NCBI GenBank assembly: GCA_036381275.1
Contig: DASVDC010000036.1
Location: 1-25,613 of the forward strand
Direction of reading: 5' to 3'
DNA: 25,613 nucleotides
From: UBA7803 sp036381275
GTDB taxonomy: Bacteria > Pseudomonadota > Gammaproteobacteria > Pseudomonadales > Azotimanducaceae
The position numbers were made by a program, and so were the translations under genes. Under the pieces are notes generated by a model. That model was not told the origin of the DNA. It saw only the letters and a program-made list of their open reading frames with translations, and ran no database searches. Below, one piece after another: positions 14,759 through 21,519 of this stretch (its first letter is position 1; every line of letters starts with the position of its first letter).

Positions 14759-15793
14759 TCAGAGGAGGAAGGCCACCAGCCCGATCGCGACGATGAGCGA
14801 GGCGACCAGCAGCGCGAGCTGGGCGCGGCGCAGCCACGGGCGCTCCTCTTCGGTGGCCGGCACGTCCTTGAACACGAGGCTCACGCGGCCGAGGCGCAGC
14901 ACGTCGCCGTCGTGCAGCCGCGCCGTCTGCACCTCCTGGCCGTTCACCCGCGTGCCGTTGGTCGCCATCAGGTTCGTGATGGTCACGCCTTCCGCCCGCA
15001 CCATCAGCTCGGCGTGCCGGGCCGACACGGTGCGGTCGCGGATCACCACATCGCAATCGTCCTGCCGGCCGATCAGGATCCGGCCGATCGGGGTTCGGAA
15101 CGTCATTCCGGCCACCGGCTCGCTGGCTCCGAGCAGGAACGCGCCGGTCTCGCGCACCGGGACCGGCGGCGCCGCCGATGGGGCCGGCTCGTCCACCGCG
15201 ACGAATTCGGTGGTATCGGTGCGGGCGCCGTCGCCCGAGTGCAGCGCCGCCGACAGCGGCGCCGGCTCGGCGGTGGCCTCGTGCGGCCGCACCGGCGTCA
15301 GATCGCCGCCGCGGCCGATGAGCTGAAACCCGACCTGATCGAACCGCACCTCGTCGCCGTGGAACAATCGGCACGCGCCGTCGATGCGCTCGCCGTTCAC
15401 GTAGGTGCCGTTCGAGGAGCCGAGGTCCTGCAGCCAGACCGTACCCTGGCGGATCATCAGACGCGCGTGCCGGCGGGAGATGTGGTCCTCCGGGATCCGG
15501 ATCGCGTTGTCCTCGCCGCGCCCGACGCCCGCTTCTTCCCCCAGCGGATGCTCGCCGTCCTGACCGTGCAGCGACCACGCCTCGGCCTGCGGCGGCCCGG
15601 TGCGCTCGAACGCGAGCTCGAGCAGGTGCTGCCCCACCTCCAGACGGTCGCCGGGCATCAGCCCCACCCCGTGCGCGAGATCGCGCCCGTTCACCCGCAA
15701 GCTCGCCTCGCCGAGCGGCAGCGCCCGCGGACCTCGATCGGCGAGCTCGATGCGCAGGTGGTAGTCCAGCACGTCCTCCCCCGCGAGCAGCAC
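14759..15793 (-). CDS. Multi-FHA-domain membrane protein
   Basis: From the only canonical start (GTG 15793) this gives 344 residues with two clear FHA domains. These are GVGRGEDNAIRI...ISRRHARLMI...DLGSSNGTYVNGERI and LIGRQDDCDVVI...VSARHAELMV...NLMATNGTRVNGQEV. A C-terminal membrane segment (LALLVASLIVAIGLVAFLL) anchors it. FHA domains bind phosphothreonine, so it is a natural partner or substrate of the Ser/Thr kinase encoded just upstream. The same frame stays open upstream of 15793 and encodes YFFLLEGESIPIEGN, LTVGRHLDNDV: the missing first strands of a third, degenerate N-terminal FHA domain. The true start is therefore probably a non-standard codon between 15839 and 15874. The last residues end 10 bp from a REP unit. 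Confidence 0.8.
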   Translation of the reverse strand: MLLAGEDVLDYHLRIELADRGPRALPLGEASLRVNGRDLAHGVGLMPGDRLEVGQHLLELAFERTGPPQAEAWSLHGQDGEHPLGEEAGVGRGEDNAIRIPEDHISRRHARLMIRQGTVWLQDLGSSNGTYVNGERIDGACRLFHGDEVRFDQVGFQLIGRGGDLTPVRPHEATAEPAPLSAALHSGDGARTDTTEFVAVDEPAPSAAPPVPVRETGAFLLGASEPVAGMTFRTPIGRILIGRQDDCDVVIRDRTVSARHAELMVRAEGVTITNLMATNGTRVNGQEVQTARLHDGDVLRLGRVSLVFKDVPATEEERPWLRRAQLALLVASLIVAIGLVAFLL

Positions 15794-15838
15794 GTCGTTG
15801 TCCAGGTGGCGACCGACGGTCAGATTTCCCTCGATGGG

Positions 15839-15852
15839 AATCGATTCTCCTT
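15839..15852 (-). promoter_or_regulatory. Strong ribosome binding site before a possible AUU start
   Basis: On the minus strand AAGGAG (15852-15847) lies five bases before ATT (15841-15839), which is in frame with the FHA gene. Spacing and sequence are ideal for initiation. AUU initiation is known for infC in E. coli. An alternative is ATC at 15874-15872, one substitution away from ATG and aligned with the expected start of the first FHA strand. Confidence 0.35.
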
Positions 15853-15875
15853 CGAGAAGGAAGAAGTACTCGATA

Positions 15876-18131
15876 TCAGTTGCTTGCGTATTCTTTCTCC
15901 CACTCTTCTCGAAGTCCGCGCCATTCCGCCACGTCCGGCGTCACGGTGAGCGCCAGGTCCAGGTAGTGGCGCGCCTCCGCCGCGAGACCCGCCTCGTGCG
16001 CATCCCGCGCGGCCTGCGCGAGCCGCCGCGCGCTGCGTTCGAGCAACTCGGCGGCCCGTGCATTACCCGGGTCCAGCCCCTCGACGCGGCGCAGCACCGC
16101 CACCGCGTTCCGTTCCGGCGGCTCCGTAATGAAGCCGTCCTGCAGCAGCAGCTCCGCCCGATCCAGCGCTTCCCGCACCTGCGCCCGACGCGCGATTTCC
16201 GCATCGAGCCGTGCGCGCAGGCGCTGCACCGCCTCCTGATCGAGCCCCACCGCGTTCGCCCGGTCGACCAGCGCCCGCACGCTGTCCAGGTCGCCTCCCG
16301 CCAGCAGCTCGTTTGCGCGTGCGAGAAGCTGCGACACCACCTCGCCCAGCCCCTGCGTCGCGATCACGTTGTCGGGGTCGGTCGCCAGCACCCGGTGGTA
16401 CAGCTCCGCTGCATTCTGCCCGGGAGGATTGATCAGGGCACCTGCCGCGCGGAACCGGCTCGCCTGCGCAAGCATGTCGCTGATCGCGCTCTGCAGCGTG
16501 GTCGCCTGCTGGACCTTCTCGCGCACGCGGCGCAGCTCCGGCAGCTTGTCGTTCGCGGCGCTGGCCCGGTCGAGGTAGGCGATCGCCTCGTCGACGTTGC
16601 CGGCGTCCGCGGCCTGCTCGGCGAGCCCCGCGTAATGCTGGCCGAGGGCGTTGAGCTCCTGCTTCGCCACCGGATGGCCCGGGGCCAGCCGCAACACCTC
16701 CTGGTAGGCCTGAATCGCCGCAGTGGCCGACGGAATGTCCGAGAGGCCGTGGCTGCGCAGCAGGCCCTGGGTGCTCGCCAGCAGCCGCTCCGCGTGCTTG
16801 CGGTTGGTGAGCTGGCGCGACAGGTCCTGCAGACGGACGTCGTCCGGGAACGCGAGCGTCGCCTCGGTGAGCCGGGCCTCGGCCTGGCTCAGGTTGTTGC
16901 GGTCGAGCGCGGCCTGGATCTCGTCCTGCCATTGATCGGCAACCCCGGCGAGCGCCTCCGCGGCGCCCTCGTGACTCGGGTCGAGGTTCAGCACCCGCCG
17001 GTAGGCGGCGACGATCGCGGCGAGGCTCTGGTTCGGATCCTCGCGCAGCGAGCGCGCGCTGTTCCAGGCTTCCTGCACCATCGGATCGTCGATGATGCCG
17101 ACCGCCGCGGAGAATCGCGTCACCAGCTCCGGCTGCTGGATCAGGAAGAACGACGCACCGGCGATCAGGCCGATCACCAGCATCACCGAGACGGCGTTGC
17201 GCACCATGCGCCGCCGCTGCCGGCGGCGCGACGCGCGCTCCGCGCGGCTCGGATCCAGCGCCGTGAAGAACTGCGCACCGACCGCGCGGATCTCCTGGGT
17301 CGTCACCACCTCGGTGCGGATCGTCGCGTTGGTCAGAGCCGGCTGCGCCTTCACGGCTTCGAGCGCGCGCACCAGCTCGATGCCGCTCTGGAAGCGCTGC
17401 TCGGGGCGCTTCGCGAGCGCCCGATCGACGACCTCCTGGAACGGCGCGAGGTGATTCGGCAGGCGCGGGACCGGCTCCTGCAGATGCTTGATGCCGGTGC
17501 TGACCGGGGTGTCCGCCTTGAAGGGCACGTCGCCGGTCAGCATCCGGTAGAACACGACGCCCAAGCTGTAGAGATCCGAGCGGCCGTCGAGCGGCCGGCC
17601 CGCGGCCTGCTCCGGGCTCATGTACTGCGGCGTGCCCATCACCGTGCCGTTCGCGCTGACGCTGGGCGCGCGGTCGACCAGCGTCGCCAGCCCGAAGTCG
17701 GACAGCACCGCGGTGCCGTCCTCGCGGAACAGGATGTTCTCCGGCTTGATGTCCCGGTGGATGTAGCCTCGGCCGTGCGCGAAATCGAGGGCCCGGCCGA
17801 TCTCGCCGACGACCCGGATCAGCTCCTCGACGCGGATGCCGCGCTTGAGCCGCGCATTCAGATCCCCGCCCCCCACGTACTCCATCACCAGGTAGAGCAG
17901 GTCGCCGTGGGCACCCGCGTCGTAGACCGGCACGATGTTCGCGTGGATCAGCCGCGCGTTGATGCGCGACTCCTGGAGGAACTGCTGGCGGAACTCGGGA
18001 TCGCTCGCGAACGGGTCGCTGACCACCTTGAGCGCCACCAGGCGGCCGAACTTGGTTTGCACGGCGAGGTACACCCGGGCCATCCCGCCGCGGCCGATCT
18101 CCCGCTGGATCTGGAATCCGGGTATTTCCAT
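15876..18131 (-). CDS. Membrane Ser/Thr protein kinase with C-terminal helical repeats
   Basis: A 751-residue Hanks-type kinase. The Gly-rich loop is GRGGMARVY (13-21). Lys35 is in VALKVV, the catalytic loop HRDIKPEN is at 125-132, DFG at 145-147, and GTPQYMSPEQ at 166-175. It is a complete RD kinase. A basic segment (RRRQRRR) precedes one membrane helix (about 310-331). The remaining 420 residues are alpha-helical TPR-like repeats rich in Ala and Leu, with recurring 'YR/YQxVLxLxPxx' units, predicted outside the cytoplasm. The ATG shares one base with the stop of the MORN gene (TGATG), so the two are translationally coupled. The likely role is sensing an envelope signal through the repeats and phosphorylating cytoplasmic targets, including the FHA partner downstream. 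No cognate phosphatase gene is in view. Confidence 0.9.
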   Translation of the reverse strand: MEIPGFQIQREIGRGGMARVYLAVQTKFGRLVALKVVSDPFASDPEFRQQFLQESRINARLIHANIVPVYDAGAHGDLLYLVMEYVGGGDLNARLKRGIRVEELIRVVGEIGRALDFAHGRGYIHRDIKPENILFREDGTAVLSDFGLATLVDRAPSVSANGTVMGTPQYMSPEQAAGRPLDGRSDLYSLGVVFYRMLTGDVPFKADTPVSTGIKHLQEPVPRLPNHLAPFQEVVDRALAKRPEQRFQSGIELVRALEAVKAQPALTNATIRTEVVTTQEIRAVGAQFFTALDPSRAERASRRRQRRRMVRNAVSVMLVIGLIAGASFFLIQQPELVTRFSAAVGIIDDPMVQEAWNSARSLREDPNQSLAAIVAAYRRVLNLDPSHEGAAEALAGVADQWQDEIQAALDRNNLSQAEARLTEATLAFPDDVRLQDLSRQLTNRKHAERLLASTQGLLRSHGLSDIPSATAAIQAYQEVLRLAPGHPVAKQELNALGQHYAGLAEQAADAGNVDEAIAYLDRASAANDKLPELRRVREKVQQATTLQSAISDMLAQASRFRAAGALINPPGQNAAELYHRVLATDPDNVIATQGLGEVVSQLLARANELLAGGDLDSVRALVDRANAVGLDQEAVQRLRARLDAEIARRAQVREALDRAELLLQDGFITEPPERNAVAVLRRVEGLDPGNARAAELLERSARRLAQAARDAHEAGLAAEARHYLDLALTVTPDVAEWRGLREEWEKEYASN

Positions 18132-19111
18132 CAGGATCCCTGGGGATCGAGCACCTGGATTTCGCCTTCCACCAGACGGCCGAGCACGAACCGGCCGTCC
18201 ACCACGATGCGTTCACCGTCGAGGCTCGCGGCCGAGCCGCTGCCGTGGGCGAGACCGTTGATGCACGACGGCGCCTCGAACATCCACGGTTCGCCTTCGA
18301 TGGTCAGCGTGCAGCGCGCGACTTCCTCCAGCGGACGCGACGACATCAGGTTGCCGTGCTGCCAGCGCTGCAGCTCCCTGCGGCCATCCGGGCTCTGCTT
18401 GACCCCGAAGCCATGCATCTTGTCGCCGGCGAACTGGCCCCGGTACAGGGTGCCGTCACGCCAGTGGAACCGGCCGATGCCGGAGCGCACGTCGTTCGCG
18501 AACTCGCCGATGTAGCGGTTGCCGTTCGGCCACTGGAACACGCCGACGCCCGTCTTCTTGCCGTCGACGAACCGGCCTTCGTAGCTGCGCCCGTCGGGCC
18601 AGACGAACTTGCCCTTGCCGTGCAGCCGGCCTTCCAGGAACTCGCCGACGTAGCGCTCGCCGGTGCTCCATTGGAACTCGCCGCGGCCGGTGCGGCGGCC
18701 CTCGACGAACGCGCCGGTATACTGATCGCCGTTCGCCCAGGTGAACGTGCCCTGGCCGTGCATCTGGTTGTCCTGGAACTCGCCCTGGTAGCTGTCGCCG
18801 TTCGGCCAGCGCAGCATCCCGCGCCCCTCGCGGCGGTCGTCGACGAAGCTGCCGGTGTAGGTACGGCCGTCCGGCCAGTAGTAGACGCCCTCGCCGTGCA
18901 TCCGGTTGTTCAGGAACTCGCCCTCGTAGCGGTGCCCGTCGGCCCAGACGTAGACGCCCTCGCCGGTGCGGAAGCCCCCGTGGACCTCGCCGTGATAGAG
19001 GTCGCCGTTCGGCATCTCGATGCGCCGTCGCGCAGCGTCCGCGGTGGCGCTGCCCAGCAGGCAGGCCGCCAGCAGCACGGCTGCGAGCGGCAGTTTCCGT
19101 GTTCGACGCAA
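18131..19111 (-). CDS. Secreted MORN-repeat protein
   Basis: A 326-residue exported protein. Residues 1-26 form a signal peptide ending ATADA. From about residue 30 to 245 there are nine or so MORN repeats of 23 residues (pattern W/PNGD-Y-GEF--G--HGxGxFxW). The last 80 residues have no repeats and contain two Cys (VARCTLTIEG, APSCINGLAH) that could form a disulphide. MORN repeats form elongated beta sheets used as scaffolds or for lipid contact. As first gene of the kinase operon it may be the periplasmic partner or ligand-presenting protein for the kinase's extracytoplasmic repeats. The start is TTG 19111, with GGGGAG eleven bases upstream. The coding sequence itself is a repeat that can expand or contract. 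Confidence 0.85.
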   Translation of the reverse strand: MRRTRKLPLAAVLLAACLLGSATADAARRRIEMPNGDLYHGEVHGGFRTGEGVYVWADGHRYEGEFLNNRMHGEGVYYWPDGRTYTGSFVDDRREGRGMLRWPNGDSYQGEFQDNQMHGQGTFTWANGDQYTGAFVEGRRTGRGEFQWSTGERYVGEFLEGRLHGKGKFVWPDGRSYEGRFVDGKKTGVGVFQWPNGNRYIGEFANDVRSGIGRFHWRDGTLYRGQFAGDKMHGFGVKQSPDGRRELQRWQHGNLMSSRPLEEVARCTLTIEGEPWMFEAPSCINGLAHGSGSAASLDGERIVVDGRFVLGRLVEGEIQVLDPQGS

Positions 19112-19152
19112 CTTCAGTAGACTCCCCAGGTTTCGCCTATAGCCGAGTGTAA

Positions 19153-19965
19153 TTGAATCACTTTTTGTTCATCGGTTCCTGCGTCGGCATAGGCGCGATG
19201 AGCGGCTTCCTCGGCGGCCTGCTCGGCATCGGCGGCGGCGTGGTGATCGTGCCGCTGCTGATCGTGCTGCTCGACCTGCTCGCGTTCCTGCCCACGGATG
19301 CCGTTACCGCGGTGGCGGTGGCGACTTCGCTCGGCTGTGTGCTGTTCACGTCGCTGTCGGCGGCGATCGCGCAGCTCCGCGCCCGGATGGTGGACTGGTC
19401 GGTGGTGCGCCGCTGGGCGCCGTTCCTGGTCGCGGGGAGCTTTCTGTCGGGGCCGGTTGCTACCGCGCTGCCGGTCGGCGCGTTTCGCGGCTTCATCGGC
19501 GTGTTCCTGCTGTTCGTTGCGTTCGTGATGCTGACCCGCTGGCGCCCGAGCCCGCACCGCCAGCCGCCCGGGGTCGGGCTGTCGGCGCTGCTCGGCACGA
19601 CCGGCGGCCTCGTCTCGGGGATGGCCGGCATCGGCGGCGGCAACGTGATCGTGCCGACGCTGATCTACTTCAACGTGCCGGTGCACCGCGCCACGGCCAC
19701 CTCGAGCACGCTCGGGGTGCCGATCGCGCTCGCCGGAACGCTCGGCTTCGTCAGCGTCGGCTTCGATCAGCAGCTCGGCCCGGGGATGATCGGCTACCTG
19801 TACGTGCCCGGATTCCTCGCGATCGTGACCGCCGCGGTGGTGATGGCGCCCCTCGGGGTGAAGACCGCGCACGCGGTCGCCGCGCAGCCGCTGCGGCGGC
19901 TGTTCGGGCTGCTCCTGGTGGCGGCGTCGAGCCGGATGCTGTACAGCGCCTGGGTGGCCGCGTAA
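19153..19965 (+). CDS. TauE/SafE (TSUP) family membrane permease
   Basis: A 270-residue polytopic membrane protein with two related halves, as typical for the TSUP family. The first has GFLGGLLGIGGGVVIVPLL and the second SGMAGIGGGNVIVPTL. About eight hydrophobic helices are visible. Family members export or import sulphite, sulphoacetate and other small organosulphur or carboxylate anions; the substrate here is unknown. I chose TTG 19153 because the coding sequence upstream of ATG 19198 continues as a good first helix. The ribosome binding site is weak. It diverges from the MORN gene across only 41 bp and converges with pyruvate kinase across REP units. Confidence 0.85.
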   Translation: MNHFLFIGSCVGIGAMSGFLGGLLGIGGGVVIVPLLIVLLDLLAFLPTDAVTAVAVATSLGCVLFTSLSAAIAQLRARMVDWSVVRRWAPFLVAGSFLSGPVATALPVGAFRGFIGVFLLFVAFVMLTRWRPSPHRQPPGVGLSALLGTTGGLVSGMAGIGGGNVIVPTLIYFNVPVHRATATSSTLGVPIALAGTLGFVSVGFDQQLGPGMIGYLYVPGFLAIVTAAVVMAPLGVKTAHAVAAQPLRRLFGLLLVAASSRMLYSAWVAA

Positions 19966-19990
19966 TTCCGCGGGGGTGGGGGTCCTTCTC

Positions 19991-20050
19991 TGTGGGAGCG
20001 GCCTCCGGCCGCGAAGCGCCGGAAATTCGCGGCCGGAGGCCGCTCCCACA
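19991..20050. repeat. REP pair (BIME), forward + reverse
   Basis: A perfect forward unit (19991-20015) and a perfect reverse unit (20026-20050) separated by 10 bp. They lie between the convergent permease and pyruvate kinase genes and are a probable two-way terminator. Confidence 0.9.
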
Positions 20051-20120
20051 GGAGGCCCTCATCACACAGGAGGCCCTCATCACACACTAGGCCCTCAACA
20101 CACAGAAGGCCTTCGTTACA
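20049..20120. repeat. 18-bp tandem repeat, four units
   Basis: Units start at 20049, 20067, 20085 and 20103. The first two are identical (CAGGAGGCCCTCATCACA), the third has three changes, and the fourth is more diverged and runs into the pyruvate kinase stop codon. The first unit begins in the last two bases of the adjacent reverse REP unit. The gradient of decay suggests duplication away from the gene end. Confidence 0.85.
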
Positions 20121-21519
20121 TCAGATAGCGCAGCTGGATCGCGTCGGAGTTACGCTCGGCGAGAACGTCGGAGATCACCACCACCTTGTCCTGCGGGGCG
20201 AAGCCCTCGCGCTCGCGCAGGATGGTCAGCGCGCGTTGCAGGGTCTTCTCCGGCTCGCGGCTGAACTCGATCCGGTAGCTGTACACCGCGCGGTTCAGCG
20301 CGAGGCGCCGGCGCGTCTGGCTGTGGTTGGTGAACGCGAAGATCGGCACCCGCTGCGGACGGGCGCTGGTGACGAGGTCCGCGGTGATGCCGCGCCGGGT
20401 GATCACCACGATGCCGACCGCGTTCAGACTTTCCGCGAGCGCCACCGCGTTGATCGCGATGTGCTGCTTGTCGCTGTCGGCGACCAGCTCGCGCTCGTAG
20501 CCGAGGCCCGGCCAGAGCTCGGCGCGCTGCGCGATCTCGTGGAGCTGCTGCACGCAGCGCACCGGATGCTTGCCGACGCTGGTCTCGCCGGACAGCATGA
20601 TCGCATCGACCCCTTCGTAGATCGCGTTCGCGACGTCGGTGACCTCGGCGCGGGTCGGAATCGGATTGTCGATCATCGACTCGAGCAGGTGCGTCGCGAC
20701 CACCGAGCGTTTGCCCCATTTCGCGGCCGCGTGGACGATGCGCCGCTGCACGTTCGGCAGGTCGGCGATGTTGGTCTCGATGCCGAGATCGCCACGCGCC
20801 ACCATCACCCCGTCCGCCGCGCGGACGATGTCTTCGATGTTCGATACCCCTTCCTGATCCTCGATCTTCGCGATGATCTTCACGTTCTGGCCACGCTCGC
20901 GCAGCAGTCCCCGCAGCTCACGGACGTCGTCGGCGGTGCGCACGAACGACAGCGCGATGTAGTCCACCTCGTGATCGAGGGCGAACTCGATGTCCTTGCG
21001 GTCCTTCGGGGTGATCGCCGGCAGGTTCACCCGGATGCCCGGCAGGTTGACGTGGCGGCGGCTGCCGAGCGTGCCTCCGTCGATGACCTTGCAGACGAGC
21101 TGCCGGCCGCGCTTCTCCAGCACCTCGAAGTTCATCAGGCCGTTGTCCACCGTCATGCGGTTGCCGACCTGGAGGATGTCCACCAGCTCCTGATAGTTCA
21201 CCTGGATCGAGCTGGTCTCGACGTCGTCGCCACGGACGCTGACGGTGACCACCTCCCCCGGCTTCAGGTCCATCGGCTCGTTACGCTCACCGGTGCGGAT
21301 CTCCGGCCCCTGGGTGTCGACCAGGATCGGCACCGGAAACGGCACCTTGCGGTTCAGCGTCTTGATCCAGTTGATGATGCGCGCCGCGCCGGCGTGGTCG
21401 GCGTGGGACATGTTGAGCCGCACCAGGTTCATGCCGGCCTCGTACAGGGCCATGAGCTTCTCGAAGCTGTGGGTGGCCGGGCCGATGGTGCAGATGATCT
21501 TGGTACGGCGAGTCTTCAT
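20116..21519 (-). CDS. pyk: Pyruvate kinase (divergent)
   Basis: A 467-residue pyruvate kinase, which transfers phosphate from phosphoenolpyruvate to ADP in the last step of glycolysis. Substrate and metal motifs are present: TKIICTIGPAT, VRLNMSHA, DTQGPEIRTG, IIAKIEDQEG, MVARGDLG, and ESMIDNPIPTRAEVTDVANAI...GVDAIMLSGET. Several usually conserved positions differ. The common DTKGPEIR is DTQGPEIR (Gln also occurs in PykA), GVEIP is GIETN, and ATQMLESM is ATHLLESM. It is thus an outlying subfamily, though probably active. The ATG overlaps the helicase stop by four bases (ATGA), so it is the third cistron of a DNA-repair operon, an unusual place for a glycolytic gene. Confidence 0.9.
   Translation of the reverse strand: MKTRRTKIICTIGPATHSFEKLMALYEAGMNLVRLNMSHADHAGAARIINWIKTLNRKVPFPVPILVDTQGPEIRTGERNEPMDLKPGEVVTVSVRGDDVETSSIQVNYQELVDILQVGNRMTVDNGLMNFEVLEKRGRQLVCKVIDGGTLGSRRHVNLPGIRVNLPAITPKDRKDIEFALDHEVDYIALSFVRTADDVRELRGLLRERGQNVKIIAKIEDQEGVSNIEDIVRAADGVMVARGDLGIETNIADLPNVQRRIVHAAAKWGKRSVVATHLLESMIDNPIPTRAEVTDVANAIYEGVDAIMLSGETSVGKHPVRCVQQLHEIAQRAELWPGLGYERELVADSDKQHIAINAVALAESLNAVGIVVITRRGITADLVTSARPQRVPIFAFTNHSQTRRRLALNRAVYSYRIEFSREPEKTLQRALTILREREGFAPQDKVVVISDVLAERNSDAIQLRYLM

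Noticed and set aside
13631..18515. Long plus-strand open frames opposite the MBL, FHA, kinase and MORN genes
   Set aside because: They are shadows of well-supported minus-strand genes and show no domain motifs.
19794..20087. Short open frame repeating CDEGLL over the 18-bp tandem repeat
   Set aside because: It merely translates the tandem repeat and the REP pair, has no ribosome binding site and runs antisense into the permease gene.
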